This document shows positions 33,396 through 44,727 of a stretch of DNA of 64,000 bases, piece after piece. How positions within the stretch are numbered: position 1 is the first letter of the stretch; every line of letters begins with the position of its first letter. The stretch spans positions 945,001 to 1,009,000 of the forward strand of contig NZ_CP011477.1 of NCBI RefSeq assembly GCF_001010805.1, read 5' to 3'. Source of the DNA: Spongiibacter sp. IMCC21906. Its GTDB lineage: Bacteria; Pseudomonadota; Gammaproteobacteria; Pseudomonadales; Spongiibacteraceae. The position numbers and the translations under genes are program-made. Under the pieces are notes generated by a model, which saw only the letters and a list, made by a program, of their open reading frames with translations, searched no databases and was not told where the DNA came from.

Positions 33396-33929
33396 ATGTC
33401 TAGAGTAGCGAAAAGTCCAGTGACCATCCCTAAAGGGGTTGAAGTCAAACTCGACGCCAGCAGCATCGCAGTCAAGGGCAAGAACGGTAATCTGTCCATG
33501 CCTCTGCACGGTGACGTTGAGATTAAAGAAGAAGACGGCCAGCTTGTATTTGCTGCCCGTGAAGGTGCGAAGAATGGTTGGGCGATGGCCGGAACCTCAC
33601 GCGCACTGGTTAACAATATGGTCGTGGGTGTCAGTGAAGGCTTTCAGCGTAAACTGCTCCTCAATGGTGTTGGTTATCGTGCCAAAGCCGCTGGTAAATC
33701 TATCAACTTGGTGCTGGGTTACTCCCACCCAATTGATTATGCTTTGCCAGAAGGTGTTTCGGTTGACACACCAACCCAAACAGAGATTGTCCTGAGCGGC
33801 AGTGATAAGCAGCTGTTGGGCAAAGTGGCTTCCGAGATTCGCGCCTTGCGTCCACCAGAGCCTTATAAAGGCAAAGGTGTTCGTTATGCTGACGAGCAAG
33901 TTCGTCGCAAAGAAGCGAAGAAAAAGTAA
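33396..33929 (+). CDS. rplF: 50S ribosomal protein L6
   Basis: Near the sarcin-ricin loop and factor-binding site. 177 residues with two similar alpha/beta domains. The C-terminal signature [16 protein letters not shown] is complete. Confidence 0.98.
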   Translation: MSRVAKSPVTIPKGVEVKLDASSIAVKGKNGNLSMPLHGDVEIKEEDGQLVFAAREGAKNGWAMAGTSRALVNNMVVGVSEGFQRKLLLNGVGYRAKAAGKSINLVLGYSHPIDYALPEGVSVDTPTQTEIVLSGSDKQLLGKVASEIRALRPPEPYKGKGVRYADEQVRRKEAKKK

Positions 33930-33939
33930 GGGCTAGGTT

Positions 33940-34290
33940 ATGAGCGATAAGAAAGTTTCAAGATTACGTCGCGCCCGCCGCGCTCGCTTTAAAATGCGTG
34001 AGCTTCGTGCGGTTCGCTTGTGCATTCACCGTACTCCACGGCATATGTACGCGCAGGTTATTGCCTGTGAGGGCGATAAAGTTCTGGCGAGTGCATCGAC
34101 GTTGGATAAAGATTTGCGCTCTGCAGCGACTGGCAACATCGATGCAGCAGCAAATGTGGGCAAACTGATCGCTGAGCGGGCTAAGTCTGCTGGCGTGACC
34201 AAGGTAGCTTTTGATCGCAGTGGTTTTAAATACCACGGTCGTGTCAAAGCACTGGCAGATGCTGCCCGTGAAAGTGGTCTCGAATTCTAA
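33940..34290 (+). CDS. rplR: 50S ribosomal protein L18
   Basis: Binds 5S rRNA with L5. 116 residues with an Arg-rich N-terminus ([19 protein letters not shown]). The C-terminus [20 protein letters not shown] is conserved. Confidence 0.97.
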   Translation: MSDKKVSRLRRARRARFKMRELRAVRLCIHRTPRHMYAQVIACEGDKVLASASTLDKDLRSAATGNIDAAANVGKLIAERAKSAGVTKVAFDRSGFKYHGRVKALADAARESGLEF

Positions 34291-34300
34291 GGTTTAGGCG

Positions 34301-34813
34301 ATGGCGTATAACGAGCAGAAAGACAAAGCAAACACTGAAGGCCTGGCTGAGAAGCTGGTTCAGGTGAACCGGGTTGCCAAAGTTGTTAAAGGTGGTCGTA
34401 TCTTCAGTTTCACCGCCTTGACAGTGGTTGGCGATGGCAACGGCAAGGTAGGCTTCGGTCGCGGTAAGGCTCGTGAAGTGCCTGTCGCTATCCAGAAGGC
34501 TATGGAGGCTGCCCGCCGCAACATGGTTCAGGTAGACATTAAAGGCGATACCATTCAGTACGCCGTTAAAGGTCGTCACGGTGCTTCTAAGGTTTACATG
34601 CAGCCTGCATCTGAAGGTACTGGTGTTATTGCCGGTGGCGCGATGCGCTCTGTGTTGGAAATTGCTGGTGTGCACAACGTGCTTGCCAAGTGTTATGGCT
34701 CCACCAACCCGGTAAACGTGGTGCGGGCAACAATCAAAGCACTTCAAGGCGTTTCATCTCCTGACGAAGTTGCTGCAAAGCGTGGTAAGTCAGTCGAAGA
34801 GATTCGGGGCTGA
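34301..34813 (+). CDS. rpsE: 30S ribosomal protein S5
   Basis: Accuracy and mRNA-entry protein. 170 residues. The dsRBD-like segment with [20 protein letters not shown] (27-46) is intact with wild-type residues at the spectinomycin loop (VVKGGR). The C-terminal [22 protein letters not shown] segment region is conserved. Confidence 0.98.
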   Translation: MAYNEQKDKANTEGLAEKLVQVNRVAKVVKGGRIFSFTALTVVGDGNGKVGFGRGKAREVPVAIQKAMEAARRNMVQVDIKGDTIQYAVKGRHGASKVYMQPASEGTGVIAGGAMRSVLEIAGVHNVLAKCYGSTNPVNVVRATIKALQGVSSPDEVAAKRGKSVEEIRG

Positions 34814-34832
34814 AGAACAGGCGGAACGGATT

Positions 34833-35009
34833 ATGAGCAAAATTAAAGTTACCCAAGTGCGCTCCGTAGCAAAGCGCCTTAAGGCACATAAAGCCTGTGT
34901 CGCAGGTCTTGGTCTGCGTCGCATCGGTCACACTGTTGAAGTTGAAGATACACCTTCAGTTCGCGGTATGATCAACAAAGTTAATTATTTAGTGCGTGTT
35001 GAGGGATAA
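34833..35009 (+). CDS. rpmD: 50S ribosomal protein L30
   Basis: 58 residues from [14 protein letters not shown], the family length; an in-frame start at 34770 inside rpsE is rejected. The conserved [19 protein letters not shown] is present. 19 nt after rpsE. Confidence 0.96.
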   Translation: MSKIKVTQVRSVAKRLKAHKACVAGLGLRRIGHTVEVEDTPSVRGMINKVNYLVRVEG

Positions 35010-35012
35010 GTG

Positions 35013-35456
35013 ATGAGCGATCTGCGGTTAAACACGCTGAGTCCTGCACCTGGCCGCGTCAAAGACGGCAAGCGGGTAGGGCGCGGTATCGGCAGCGGCC
35101 TTGGTAAAACAGCGGGTCGTGGCCATAAAGGTTTGAAGTCTCGTTCTGGCGGTAGTGTTCGTCCAGGTTTCGAGGGCGGTCAAATGCCTTTGCAAAAGCG
35201 TCTGCCAAAATACGGTTTCACTTCTCGTTTGGCTCGCGTCACTGCGCAAATTCGCAGTGCGGAACTGAACGCGGTGGCTGATGACGTGATCGATTTGGAT
35301 GCGCTGAAACGTGCAGACTTAATCAGCAATAACATTGAACGGGCAAAGATTTTCCTGTCTGGCGATGTGACAAAAGCAGTAACCGTTAAAGGTCTTGCGG
35401 TCACTAAAGGTGCTCGCGAAGCGATCGAAAAAGCGGGCGGCAAAGTCGAGGAATAA
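35013..35456 (+). CDS. rplO: 50S ribosomal protein L15
   Basis: Late-assembly protein. 147 residues from ATG 35013, 3 nt after rpmD; GTG at 35010 is an alternative. The glycine-rich [20 protein letters not shown] (23-42) and [17 protein letters not shown] are typical. Confidence 0.97.
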   Translation: MSDLRLNTLSPAPGRVKDGKRVGRGIGSGLGKTAGRGHKGLKSRSGGSVRPGFEGGQMPLQKRLPKYGFTSRLARVTAQIRSAELNAVADDVIDLDALKRADLISNNIERAKIFLSGDVTKAVTVKGLAVTKGAREAIEKAGGKVEE

Positions 35457-35466
35457 GGCGGATATC

Positions 35467-36795
35467 ATGGCGAAGTCCAGTCCCTTATCTACTGGAAATC
35501 AATCCGGACTAGGCGAGCTTATGGCTCGCCTTCGTTTTCTGTTGATGGCGATTATTGTTTATCGTATTGGCACCCACATACCGGTGCCCGGTATAAACCC
35601 GGATCAACTCGCCGCGCTGTTTAATCAAAACCAGGGAACTGTACTGGGTTTGTTTAATATGTTCTCCGGTGGTGCGCTGGAGCGCATGAGTATTTTGGCG
35701 CTGGGCATTATGCCCTATATCTCTGCCTCTATTATTATGCAGCTGATGTCTGCGGTGAGTCCGCAGCTTGAGTCGCTTAAAAAAGAAGGTGAGTCCGGGC
35801 GGCGTCAAATTAGTCAGTATACGCGTTATCTGACAGTGCTCTTGGCTACACTGCAAGCTACAGGCATGACCGTGGGCTTGGCGAATCAAGGTTTAGCCTA
35901 CAGCCCTGATTTCACATTCTATTTTGTGGCGGTGGCCTCTTTGGTAACCGGTGCAGTATTTATGATGTGGCTTGGTGAGCAAGTAACTGAGCGTGGTGTT
36001 GGCAACGGTATTTCAATGCTGATATTTGCGGGCATTGTCGCAGGCTTGCCTGCAGCAGTGGGTCAGTCTTTGGAGCAGGCACGGCAAGGTGAACTGAATA
36101 TCTTGGTGTTGCTGGCCATCTTGGTTCTCGCTGTTGCGGTAATTTACCTGGTGGTATTTATCGAGCGGGGTCAGCGTCGCATCACGGTTAACTACGCCAA
36201 ACAGCAGCGTGGCAACAAGATGTACCAGGCCCAGCAGAGCCATTTGCCATTAAAAGTGAATATGGCGGGTGTTATCCCGGCGATATTTGCCAGCTCGATA
36301 TTGCTGTTTCCCGCTTCGATTGCCCAGTGGGTGGGTCAAAGTGGCGAGGGTATGGAGTGGTTGCAGGATATGGCATTAGCCATTGGACCTGGGCAACCTC
36401 TGAATATCCTGTTGTTTACAGCCTTGATTGTGTTTTTCTGTTTCTTCTATACGGCGTTGATGTTTAACCCTGATGAAGTTGCCGATAACTTGAAAAAATC
36501 TGGTGCGTTTTTGCCTGGGATTCGTCCCGGCAAACAGACTGCCAGCTATATCGATGATGTTTTAACTCGATTAACCATGTTTGGCTCTATCTATATTGCC
36601 GGCGTGTGTTTGCTACCCCAATTTTTGGTGGTGTTCTGGAACGTGCCTTTCTATCTGGGCGGAACATCATTGCTAATCGTGGTAGTTGTAGTAATGGATT
36701 TTATGGCGCAAGTTCAGTCACATCTGATGTCTCATCAGTATGACTCGGTCATGAAAAAAGCGAACCTTAAGAATTATGGTGGTGGCGCGCGCTAA
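35467..36795 (+). CDS. secY: Preprotein translocase channel subunit SecY
   Basis: Central pore of the Sec translocon. 442 residues with ten membrane helices, starting [18 protein letters not shown]; a longer in-frame start at 35395 inside rplO is rejected. The plug region with VPGINPDQL and the C5/C6 cytoplasmic loops are present. The spc position guarantees co-expression with ribosomal proteins. Confidence 0.98.
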   Translation: MAKSSPLSTGNQSGLGELMARLRFLLMAIIVYRIGTHIPVPGINPDQLAALFNQNQGTVLGLFNMFSGGALERMSILALGIMPYISASIIMQLMSAVSPQLESLKKEGESGRRQISQYTRYLTVLLATLQATGMTVGLANQGLAYSPDFTFYFVAVASLVTGAVFMMWLGEQVTERGVGNGISMLIFAGIVAGLPAAVGQSLEQARQGELNILVLLAILVLAVAVIYLVVFIERGQRRITVNYAKQQRGNKMYQAQQSHLPLKVNMAGVIPAIFASSILLFPASIAQWVGQSGEGMEWLQDMALAIGPGQPLNILLFTALIVFFCFFYTALMFNPDEVADNLKKSGAFLPGIRPGKQTASYIDDVLTRLTMFGSIYIAGVCLLPQFLVVFWNVPFYLGGTSLLIVVVVVMDFMAQVQSHLMSHQYDSVMKKANLKNYGGGAR

Positions 36796-36831
36796 AACGC
36801 CGCAACCCGGGCTTTCGATTGGAGTAGCACA

Positions 36832-36948
36832 ATGAAAGTACGTGCATCAGTAAAGGCAATGTGCCGCAATTGTAAAATTGTTCGCCGCAAAGGTGTTGTT
36901 CGAGTGATTTGCAGTGCAGAGCCTCGTCACAAGCAGCGGCAGGGCTAA
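36832..36948 (+). CDS. rpmJ: 50S ribosomal protein L36 (zinc-ribbon type)
   Basis: 38 residues ([19 protein letters not shown]...). The zinc ligands C11, C14, C27 and H33 are all present, so this is the C-plus paralogue. RBS GGAG at 36821. It sits between secY and the alpha operon, its usual place. Confidence 0.96.
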   Translation: MKVRASVKAMCRNCKIVRRKGVVRVICSAEPRHKQRQG

Positions 36949-37080
36949 GTAATATGCCGCGGATGGACTTGATTTAAAGTTCTGTTGCAGCTAGACTACC
37001 GCGCCTTTCGCGCAGTGGGTCTGCTGCACCCGTTGATTATTGCTAAGCGTAAAGTATCAAGCTTAATTGGAGTAACCTGA
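36949..37080 (+). promoter_or_regulatory. Alpha operon leader
   Basis: 132 nt without a gene before rpsM. In Escherichia coli this position carries the S4-binding pseudoknot. Here I see small hairpins, GCGC/GCGC (37002-37014 area) and GGGT/ACCC (37018-37032), but no convincing match to the enterobacterial pseudoknot. Role inferred from position only. Confidence 0.35.
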
Positions 37081-37437
37081 ATGGCTCGTATAGCGGGTGT
37101 CAACATACCAGATAACAAGCACGCGGCTATCTCGCTGACTTACATCTACGGCATAGGTCGTACTACAGCGAAAGATCTGTGTGCTAAGACTACTATTGCA
37201 GAAGATGCAAAAATTGCCGATTTGTCTGAGGAACAGTTAGACGCATTGCGTAATGAGATTGCCAAGCTCTCAGTAGAAGGTGATCTGCGTCGAGTGGTGT
37301 CTATGAACATCAAGCGTCTGCTGGACTTGGGCTGCTACCGTGGCCTTCGTCATCGTAGAAGCTTACCTCTGCGCGGACAGCGTACTAAAACGAATGCGCG
37401 TACCCGTAAAGGTCCACGCAAGCCGATCCGCAAGTAA
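37081..37437 (+). CDS. rpsM: 30S ribosomal protein S13
   Basis: Head protein forming bridge B1. 118 residues starting [21 protein letters not shown] region. The C-terminal tail [21 protein letters not shown] reaches the P-site. First gene of the alpha operon. Confidence 0.98.
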   Translation: MARIAGVNIPDNKHAAISLTYIYGIGRTTAKDLCAKTTIAEDAKIADLSEEQLDALRNEIAKLSVEGDLRRVVSMNIKRLLDLGCYRGLRHRRSLPLRGQRTKTNARTRKGPRKPIRK

Positions 37438-37513
37438 AAACCTGCGGTTCGTCGTCCCTTTAGTGTAGCTACACCAAATGTGTAGTGTTGATATTAGAGT
37501 ATAGGAAGTAAAA

Positions 37514-37906
37514 ATGGCCAAACCTGGCAAGCAAGCTCCACGTAAAAAGGTCAAAAAGACCGTCGTGGATGGCGTAGCACATGTGCATGCGTCATTTAAT
37601 AACACCATCATTACGATTACCGACCGTCAGGGCAATACCCTGAGCTGGGCCACTGCTGGTGGTAGCGGTTTCCGCGGTTCGCGTAAAAGTACGCCTTTTG
37701 CTGCTCAGGTGGCTGCAGAGCGTGCGGGTAATGCTGCAAAAGAATATGGTTTGAAAAACTTGGATGTGGAAGTAAAAGGTCCTGGTCCAGGTCGCGAGTC
37801 GGCAGTTCGTGCATTGAACAACTGCGGCTACAAAATCACTAACATCACTGACGTGACGCCTATTCCACACAATGGTTGTCGTCCTCCCAAGAAACGTCGC
37901 GTGTAA
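37514..37906 (+). CDS. rpsK: 30S ribosomal protein S11
   Basis: Platform protein. 130 residues. GRQ-type segment [21 protein letters not shown] and the C-terminal [16 protein letters not shown]-type end (here [15 protein letters not shown]) are complete, including the Asn-Gly pair that forms isoaspartate in some species. Confidence 0.98.
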   Translation: MAKPGKQAPRKKVKKTVVDGVAHVHASFNNTIITITDRQGNTLSWATAGGSGFRGSRKSTPFAAQVAAERAGNAAKEYGLKNLDVEVKGPGPGRESAVRALNNCGYKITNITDVTPIPHNGCRPPKKRRV

Positions 37907-37929
37907 TTAACAGTTGAGGAATACAAAGA

Positions 37930-38550
37930 ATGGCTAGATATTTGGGCCCAAGCTGTAAATTAGCCAGACGGGAAGGTACTGATCTGTTCTTGAAGAGCGG
38001 CGTTCGTCCCCTGGATTCTAAATGTAAAGCAGAAACGGCACCTGGCATGCATGGCGCACGTCGCGGTCGCTTATCTGACTACGGTGTACAGCTTCGCGAA
38101 AAGCAGAAAGTTCGTCGTATGTACGGCGTCTTAGAAAAGCAATTCCGTAGCTACTACAAAAAAGCCGCTGGCAAAAAAGGCGCAACAGGCGAAAACCTGC
38201 TGCAATTGCTGGAAGGTCGTTTGGATAATGTTGTTTACCGTATTGGCTTTGGTTCGACTCGTGCAGAATCGCGTCAGTTGGTTTCACACAAGTCTGTAAC
38301 GGTTAACGGCGCAGTGGTTAACGTACCTTCTTATCAGGTACAGGCTGGCGACGTTGTGAGCATCCGTGAGAAATCCAAAAACCAATTGCGTATCCAGTCA
38401 GCTATGACCTTGGCTGCACAGCGTGGTGAAGTGTCCTGGATCGATGTGAATGCGAGCAAGCTGGAAGGCGTTTACAAATCTGCCCCAGATCGTAGCGACT
38501 TGTCTTCTGAGATCAACGAGCAACTGATTGTTGAGCTTTACTCGAAGTAA
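37930..38550 (+). CDS. rpsD: 30S ribosomal protein S4
   Basis: 16S 5'-domain primary binder and alpha-operon repressor in Escherichia coli. 206 residues. The N-terminal domain lacks a CxxC zinc knuckle. The S4-type RNA-binding domain starts at [20 protein letters not shown] (96-115). Confidence 0.98.
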   Translation: MARYLGPSCKLARREGTDLFLKSGVRPLDSKCKAETAPGMHGARRGRLSDYGVQLREKQKVRRMYGVLEKQFRSYYKKAAGKKGATGENLLQLLEGRLDNVVYRIGFGSTRAESRQLVSHKSVTVNGAVVNVPSYQVQAGDVVSIREKSKNQLRIQSAMTLAAQRGEVSWIDVNASKLEGVYKSAPDRSDLSSEINEQLIVELYSK

Positions 38551-38584
38551 GTTATCCCTAGGACATTCTCACTACAGGTGATCT

Positions 38585-39586
38585 ATGCAAAGTGCAGTGA
38601 ACGAATTTTTAACACCTCGGGTTATTCAAGTTGAAGAACTGGGCGCTACTCGTGCCAAGGTAACCTTGGAGCCTTTAGAGCGCGGTTTTGGCCACACGCT
38701 GGGCAACGCTCTTCGCCGTATTTTGCTGTCGTCTATGCCGGGTTGCGCTATTGTTGAAGCAGAAATCGATGGCGTACTCCATGAATACAGCGCAATGGAA
38801 GGTGTTCAGGAAGACGTTATTGAAATCCTGCTGAACCTGAAAGAAGTTGCTGTTGTGTTGCACGGCAAAGATCAAGCGGTACTCACGCTTAGCAAAAAAG
38901 GCGCGGGTCCGGTGACAGCGGGTGACATTCAGACTGATCACGAAGTTGAGGTGATGAACCCTGAGCATGTGATTGCCCATCTGAATAGCGACGGTGACAT
39001 CAACATGCGTTTGACCGTGAATCGTGGTCGCGGTTATGTCCCTGCTGATTCTCGTGAGACGGGTGACGAAGAGACTCGCTCCATTGGTCGTTTGCAGTTA
39101 GATGCGAGCTACAGCCCCATCAGCCGTGTTAGCTATGTGGTTGAAAGCGCTCGTGTTGAGCAGCGTACTGACTTGGATAAGTTGGTTCTGGATTTGGAAA
39201 CCAATGGCACAATTGATTCTGAAGAAGCGATTCGTCGCGCAGCGACTATTCTTCAGCAGCAGCTGGCTGTGTTTGTTGATCTTGAAAGCGAAGGTGAGTC
39301 TGAGCCTTCCCGCGAAGAAAACGAAGTGGATCCAATTCTGCTGCGTCCAGTTGATGATCTTGAACTTACAGTTCGATCTGCAAACTGCCTGAAAGCTGAA
39401 AATATTTACTACATCGGTGACCTTGTACAGCGTACCGAAGTAGAGCTGCTGAAGACCCCGAACCTGGGTAAGAAGTCGCTGACAGAAATCAAGGACGTGC
39501 TGGCATCCCGTGGCCTCTCTTTGGGTCTGCGTCTGGATAACTGGCCGCCTGCTAGCTTGAGAAACGACGATCGCGTTTTGGCCTGA
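38585..39586 (+). CDS. rpoA: DNA-directed RNA polymerase subunit alpha
   Basis: Assembles the polymerase and contacts activators and UP elements. 333 residues. The N-terminal dimerisation domain has [20 protein letters not shown] (34-53). The C-terminal domain (about 250-325) has the DNA-contacting arginine in [18 protein letters not shown] and the [13 protein letters not shown] helix-hairpin-helix. Confidence 0.98.
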   Translation: MQSAVNEFLTPRVIQVEELGATRAKVTLEPLERGFGHTLGNALRRILLSSMPGCAIVEAEIDGVLHEYSAMEGVQEDVIEILLNLKEVAVVLHGKDQAVLTLSKKGAGPVTAGDIQTDHEVEVMNPEHVIAHLNSDGDINMRLTVNRGRGYVPADSRETGDEETRSIGRLQLDASYSPISRVSYVVESARVEQRTDLDKLVLDLETNGTIDSEEAIRRAATILQQQLAVFVDLESEGESEPSREENEVDPILLRPVDDLELTVRSANCLKAENIYYIGDLVQRTEVELLKTPNLGKKSLTEIKDVLASRGLSLGLRLDNWPPASLRNDDRVLA

Positions 39587-39645
39587 TCGTCACGCGATTG
39601 AACAGTATTTGCTGAGATAGCAATCTTTATTTAAAGGAAAACGAC

Positions 39646-40035
39646 ATGCGCCATCGTCAAAGCGGCCGTCAACTAAACCGTAATAGCTCACATCGCAAAG
39701 CGATGTTCCGCAATATGACGGCTTCCCTGGTGGAACACGAGCTGATTAAAACTACTGTCCCCAAAGCGAAAGAGCTGCGTCGTTACGCTGAGCCTCTTAT
39801 CACCTTGGCCAAGTCAGACAGCGTTGCCAATCGCCGCTTGGCGTTTGACCGTCTTCGCTGCGACGAAGCGGTGGGTAAATTGTTCTCTGAACTTGGCCCG
39901 CGGTATGAAGGTCGTCCTGGTGGTTACCTGCGCATCATGAAGTGTGGTCTGCGTACTGGCGACAAAGCACCAATGGCTTACGTTGAATTGGTAGATCGTC
40001 CGCAAATTGAAGAAGAGGAAGGCGACGAAGATTAA
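39646..40035 (+). CDS. rplQ: 50S ribosomal protein L17
   Basis: Tunnel-exit protein. 129 residues starting [20 protein letters not shown]. The acidic C-terminal tail EEEEGDED is slightly longer than in Escherichia coli. Last gene of the alpha operon. Confidence 0.98.
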   Translation: MRHRQSGRQLNRNSSHRKAMFRNMTASLVEHELIKTTVPKAKELRRYAEPLITLAKSDSVANRRLAFDRLRCDEAVGKLFSELGPRYEGRPGGYLRIMKCGLRTGDKAPMAYVELVDRPQIEEEEGDED

Positions 40036-40062
40036 GTTCTTCTAAGCTGAAATCTTTATAAA

Positions 40063-40086
40063 ACCGGCTCTTGAGCCGGTTTTTTT
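40063..40086 (+). terminator. Alpha operon terminator
   Basis: Stem ACCGGCTC (40063-40070) / GAGCCGGT (40073-40080) followed by seven T residues. Strong intrinsic terminator, 27 nt after the rplQ stop. Confidence 0.93.
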
Positions 40087-40122
40087 ATGTCTGCTGTTTT
40101 GGGGTGGATGTTGCTGGAAGGG

Positions 40123-40272
40123 TTTTGCGCTGCGTGTTGTTTTATGTTGCTTGCTGGAGCGCAAAAAATTTGGCCTAGACGACCGACGTGGACGCGTGTT
40201 TAGGCGTGCTATGAGGCGCGAGTAAGCTGAATGAATTGAAGACTGCGCAGCGACAAGTGGTGCGCAGTCTTT
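40123..40272. other. Gene-free hairpin region between rplQ and uvrA
   Basis: Two inverted repeats: TTTTGCGCT (40123-40131) / AGCGCAAAA (40158-40166), and AGACTGCGCA / TGCGCAGTCT (about 40240-40270). The second lies just downstream of the convergent uvrA gene and could end its transcript, although neither strand has a good U-tract. No coding sequence seen. Confidence 0.45.
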
Positions 40273-40295
40273 AATCTGCTATCGAGAGCGACGGA

Positions 40296-43145
40296 TTAAG
40301 CTATTTTTGCGGATCTGATGTTTGCCAGCAGTGGAGCCAAAAAGCGGCCCGTGTGGGATTGCGTCATTTCGGCCACGTCTTCTGGGCTGCCCTCTGCAAT
40401 GATTTCACCGCCACCAGAGCCGCCTTCGGGGCCAAGGTCAATCAGCCAGTCGGCGGTTTTAATGACATCTAGATTATGTTCGATGACAACAACGGTGTTG
40501 CCGTGATCTCTTAAACGGTGGAGTACCGCCAAGAGTTGTTGGATGTCTTCGAAGTGAAGTCCGGTGGTGGGTTCATCTAGAATGTATAAGGTTTTACCGG
40601 TATCGCGTTTTGATAGCTCTCTTGCCAGCTTAACCCGTTGAGCTTCGCCCCCTGACAAGGTGGTTGCTGCCTGACCAAGTCGAATATAACTTAAGCCAAC
40701 GTCCATTAGTGTTTGTAATTTTTTGAAAATAGAGGGGACATTTTCAAAAAATCCGCAGGCGTCTTCTATGGTCATTTCCAATACTTGGTGGATATTCTGG
40801 CCTTTATACAGAATGTCCAAGGTTTCCCGGTTGTAACGTTTGCCCTGACAGACTTCGCAGGACACATAGATGTCCGGCAGAAAGTGCATTTCTACTTTGG
40901 TAACACCATCGCCTTGGCAAGCCTCGCAGCGGCCACCTTTTACGTTAAAACTAAAACGGCCAACTTTGTAACCGCGGGACCGCGCTTCCTCGGTGCCGGC
41001 AAACAACTCTCTGATGGGCGTGAATATACCTGTGTAGGTAGCGGGGTTAGAGCGCGGTGTTCTACCAATAGGACTTTGGTCAATATCGATACATTTGTCG
41101 ACTTGATCCATGCCTTGGATATTTTTGTAGGGCGCAGGGGTTAAGGTGGTGGCACCATTTAACTCCGTTGCGGCAATGGGGTAGAGGGTGTGATTGATCA
41201 AGGTGGATTTCCCTGAGCCAGAAACACCAGTAATACAGGTCATCAAGCCAAGAGGAAGCTTTAAATCTACGGTTTTTAGGTTGTTACCGCTGGCACCTGT
41301 TAATGAAATGGCTTTGTCCCAGTCGGGTTTGTTGCGCTGGTCTGGCGTACGAATTTCTTTTGCACCGGAGAGGTATTGGCCAGTTAGGGAATCTTTGCAG
41401 CTAAGGATACTTTCTAGATCGCCTTCGGCAACGACTTGGCCGCCATGAACGCCAGCACGGGGGCCGATATCAATAATGTGGTCGGCGGTACGAATGGCGT
41501 CTTCATCATGTTCTACAACGATCACAGTGTTGCCGATATCTCTAAGGTGACGGAGGGTGCCAAGTAGCCGCTCGTTATCGCGTTGATGAAGGCCGATGGA
41601 GGGCTCGTCGAGAATATACATAACACCAACAAGTCCCGCGCCAATTTGACTGGCCAGGCGAATGCGTTGGGCTTCTCCTCCGGAAAGCGTATCTGCGCTG
41701 CGGTCCAGCGAGAGATAATTGAGGCCAACGTCGACTAAGAACCGCAAGCGATCATTAATCTCTTTAAGAATTTTTTCGGCGATTTTGGCGCGGCGACCTT
41801 CCAGTTCTAAGCTAGAAAAATACCGGTGCGCTTCGCCCACGGGCAGAGCCGCTACGGCGGGTAGGGTCCGCTCGTCAATAAAGACATTGCGGGCTTCGCG
41901 GCGCAGGCGAGTGCCTTTGCAGTCGGGGCAAGAATGGGTGCTTAGGAGTTTGGCCAGTTCGTCTCTCACCGTTTGGGATTCGGTTTCCCGGTAGCGTCGT
42001 TCCATATTGGGTATGACGCCTTCAAAGCGATGGCGGCGCTGAAAGCTATCGCCTCGATCATTGACATAGGTAAAGCTAATTTCGTCGTTGCCGCTGCCGT
42101 GTAGAATTTTTTTCTGATGTTCGGTGGAGAGGTTTTCAAAAGGCTCGTCGATATCAAAGCCATAATGGTCTGCCAGGGAGGTGAGCATATGGAAGTAATA
42201 TACGCTGCGACGGTCCCAGCCTCTAATAGCACCGGTGGATAGTGAGGCTTCGGGATGTTGAACCAGTCGCGACTCATCAAAGAACTGACGTACCCCCAAG
42301 CCATCGCAGCTGCTGCAGGCACCTAGCGGGCTGTTAAAAGAGAAGAGTCGAGGCTCTAATTCTGCAAGGCTGTAGCCACAATGACGGCAGGCAAATTTAG
42401 CTGAGAAGACAATCTCTGCCGTCTTGGGGTTGTCCATGTCGGCAACGGTGGCGGTGCCGTCGGTGAGTTCCAGGGCAGTTTCAAAGGATTCCGCTAGGCG
42501 CTGGGCGAGATCATTGCGAACCTTGAATCGGTCCACAACCACTTCTATGTTGTGCTTTTTCTTTTTGTCTAAATCGGGGAGGTCATCCAAATCGCAGGTA
42601 ATTCCGTCGATCCGGGCACGTACAAAGCCCTGGCTGCGCAATTTCTCCAATATATGAAGGTGTTCCCCTTTGCGGTTTTGTATTACCGGCGCTAGCAGCA
42701 TCATCTTGCTGCCTTCGGGAAGGGCGAGAACGGTGTCGACCATTTGGCTGATGGTTTGCGCTGCCAGTGGCTCGCCATGGTCCGGACAGCGGGGTTCGCC
42801 AGCTCGGGCAAAGAGCAGTCGCAGGTAGTCGTATATTTCGGTGATAGTGCCTACGGTTGAGCGGGGGTTGTGGGAGGTTGATTTTTGCTCAATGGATATG
42901 GCGGGAGAGAGCCCGTCGATATGATCGACGTCGGGCTTTTCCATCATGGATAAAAACTGTCTGGCGTAAGTCGATAGCGACTCGACATAGCGCCGTTGCC
43001 CCTCCGCATATAGCGTATCGAAGGCCAGTGATGATTTCCCCGAGCCAGACAGCCCGGTTATAACCACTAGCTTGTCGCGGGGGATATCCAGATCAATGTT
43101 CTTCAAGTTATGAGTGCGAGCGCCGCGAACAATAATCTGAGCCAT
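40296..43145 (-). CDS. uvrA: Excinuclease ABC subunit UvrA
   Basis: Damage-recognition ATPase of nucleotide excision repair, working with UvrB and UvrC. 949 residues from [16 protein letters not shown]; an in-frame extension to 43202 is rejected. It has tandem ABC ATPase modules: Walker [17 protein letters not shown] near the N-terminus and [16 protein letters not shown] in the second half, two LSGGEAQR signatures, and zinc modules ([17 protein letters not shown]...[14 protein letters not shown]). RBS GAAGG on the minus strand. No LexA box (CTG-N10-CAG type) is evident in the upstream spacer. Confidence 0.98.
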   Translation of the reverse strand: MAQIIVRGARTHNLKNIDLDIPRDKLVVITGLSGSGKSSLAFDTLYAEGQRRYVESLSTYARQFLSMMEKPDVDHIDGLSPAISIEQKSTSHNPRSTVGTITEIYDYLRLLFARAGEPRCPDHGEPLAAQTISQMVDTVLALPEGSKMMLLAPVIQNRKGEHLHILEKLRSQGFVRARIDGITCDLDDLPDLDKKKKHNIEVVVDRFKVRNDLAQRLAESFETALELTDGTATVADMDNPKTAEIVFSAKFACRHCGYSLAELEPRLFSFNSPLGACSSCDGLGVRQFFDESRLVQHPEASLSTGAIRGWDRRSVYYFHMLTSLADHYGFDIDEPFENLSTEHQKKILHGSGNDEISFTYVNDRGDSFQRRHRFEGVIPNMERRYRETESQTVRDELAKLLSTHSCPDCKGTRLRREARNVFIDERTLPAVAALPVGEAHRYFSSLELEGRRAKIAEKILKEINDRLRFLVDVGLNYLSLDRSADTLSGGEAQRIRLASQIGAGLVGVMYILDEPSIGLHQRDNERLLGTLRHLRDIGNTVIVVEHDEDAIRTADHIIDIGPRAGVHGGQVVAEGDLESILSCKDSLTGQYLSGAKEIRTPDQRNKPDWDKAISLTGASGNNLKTVDLKLPLGLMTCITGVSGSGKSTLINHTLYPIAATELNGATTLTPAPYKNIQGMDQVDKCIDIDQSPIGRTPRSNPATYTGIFTPIRELFAGTEEARSRGYKVGRFSFNVKGGRCEACQGDGVTKVEMHFLPDIYVSCEVCQGKRYNRETLDILYKGQNIHQVLEMTIEDACGFFENVPSIFKKLQTLMDVGLSYIRLGQAATTLSGGEAQRVKLARELSKRDTGKTLYILDEPTTGLHFEDIQQLLAVLHRLRDHGNTVVVIEHNLDVIKTADWLIDLGPEGGSGGGEIIAEGSPEDVAEMTQSHTGRFLAPLLANIRSAKIA

Positions 43146-43176
43146 ACAACTGCCTTCTTCAAAAGGTAAACCCAGC

Positions 43177-43206
43177 ATTATACGGCCGGGTGTGTGATAC
43201 ACGCAA
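43177..43206 (-). promoter_or_regulatory. uvrA promoter
   Basis: Reading the minus strand: -35 TTGCGT (43206-43201), 18-nt spacer, -10 TATAAT (43182-43177). About 32 nt before the uvrA start. Confidence 0.7.
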
Positions 43207-43312
43207 AATTGTCTCGCGCCTTATTCGGGTTTCTTCAAAATGCTGCGAGCTGCTAAAATGCGTGCTCGTTTTCGCCGTTCTCAGGAAAATCTATCTTTTG
43301 TCGCATTCTTCA

Positions 43313-44662
43313 ATGACCGCCATTGAGCGTCGTGCTGTTGTTTCCTTGGCAATGGTCTATGCCTTTCGCATGCTGGGGTTGTTCAGTCTCTTGCCAGTGC
43401 TGGCGCTGTACGCTGATGAATATCAATTCAGCACCCCGGTTTTAGTGGGATTGGCTTTAGGAATTTATGGCTTGGGCCAGGCTTGCCTCCAGTTGCCGAT
43501 GGGAATGTTGTCGGACCGTATTGGTCGCAAACCGGTGATTATCTTTGGCTTACTGTTGTTTGTTGCTGGCGGCGTGCTGGCAGCGAGTGCTGACAATATT
43601 TTTTTAATTATTTTTGGGCGGCTTCTGCAGGGGGCCGGGGCTATTGCCAGTACCTTAACCGCGTTACTGGCAGACCTTACTCGGGAGGAGCACCGCAGCA
43701 AGGCTATGGCGGCGATTGGCGGCAGTATCGGTATTGCGTTTGCGTTGGCGATGATTCTTGGGCCGGCCATCGCTGCAGGGGTGGGCTTGTCCGGCTTATT
43801 TCTGGTGACCTCCGGATTGGCGTTTGCCAGTATTTTGTTAGTGATTTTTTTAGTGCCTTCGCCCCCGCGCCAATATTCAGATGCTGATGCCCAAGCCATG
43901 ACGGGGTTGCTTGGTCGCTGTTTGCGCGATCCACAATTGATGCGCTTGAATGTGGGGATCTTTGTGCTGCACGGTATATTAATGGCGATCTTTGTGGTGG
44001 TGCCGGGCTTGCTTGAGCAGCAGGGTCTGGTGGCGGCAAGTCATTGGCAAGTGTATCTCCCGGTTATGGGTTTGGCATTTGTGTTGATGCTACCGTTGAT
44101 GATCGTCGCGGAAAAGCAGGGCAAGTCCAAGGCGGTGTTTTTACTGTCAATTGGGGGCTTGGTCGTGAGTATGTTTTTTGCCTCGTTAGTGTGGGCCAAC
44201 TTCTGGGGGGTGGTGCTCGTACTGTTGGTATTCTTTATAGGCTTTAATTTGCTTGAGGCGAGCCTGCCGTCGTTAGTCAGTAAGATGGTGTATCCCGGCG
44301 GTAAAGGCACCGCGATGGGGGTGTATTCTACCTTCCAGTTTATGGGGGCATTCTGCGGTGGTGTGTTGGGCGGTTGGTTAGTTGGACACTGGGGAGGCGC
44401 GGTGGTGTTTGTTGCAGCGGGGTTAGTGGCGCTGGTTTGGTTGCTGTTGGCATGGGGGATGACGTTGCCAGCGGCGTCAAAAAGTTTGGTGATTGCTTGG
44501 CAATTTGGTGAGTGGGATGCGTCCCGTTTGCGAGGCGAGTTAATGGTTTTAACAGGTGCCATTGAATTGACCGTGTTGGAAAAGGAGCAAACCGCGTATT
44601 TTCGTGTTTCAGACGCCTTTGACCGTACGCAATTGCCGCAGGGTTTGGAATGGCGGGCTTAA
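43313..44662 (+). CDS. MFS transporter with C-terminal YajR-type small domain
   Basis: 449 residues with 12 predicted membrane helices. The MFS motif A is MGMLSDRIGRKP (63-74). After the last helix about 60 soluble residues remain, in which GAIELTVLEKEQTAYFRVSD resembles the ferredoxin-like YAM domain of Escherichia coli YajR. The transported substrate is unknown. The start is taken at ATG 43313 because upstream in-frame codons would run over the uvrA promoter. The order uvrA-MFS-ssb is also found in pseudomonads. Confidence 0.85.
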   Translation: MTAIERRAVVSLAMVYAFRMLGLFSLLPVLALYADEYQFSTPVLVGLALGIYGLGQACLQLPMGMLSDRIGRKPVIIFGLLLFVAGGVLAASADNIFLIIFGRLLQGAGAIASTLTALLADLTREEHRSKAMAAIGGSIGIAFALAMILGPAIAAGVGLSGLFLVTSGLAFASILLVIFLVPSPPRQYSDADAQAMTGLLGRCLRDPQLMRLNVGIFVLHGILMAIFVVVPGLLEQQGLVAASHWQVYLPVMGLAFVLMLPLMIVAEKQGKSKAVFLLSIGGLVVSMFFASLVWANFWGVVLVLLVFFIGFNLLEASLPSLVSKMVYPGGKGTAMGVYSTFQFMGAFCGGVLGGWLVGHWGGAVVFVAAGLVALVWLLLAWGMTLPAASKSLVIAWQFGEWDASRLRGELMVLTGAIELTVLEKEQTAYFRVSDAFDRTQLPQGLEWRA

Positions 44663-44727
44663 TGGCTTACCGGTATAGTGGTGGTTTAATTTCGCTGACC
44701 GATGACAGGAATAATAGGAGATAGCGC

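Noticed and set aside
43190-43312. N-terminal extension of the MFS protein
   Set aside because: It would overlap the uvrA promoter and adds a Cys/Lys/Arg-rich segment absent from the family.
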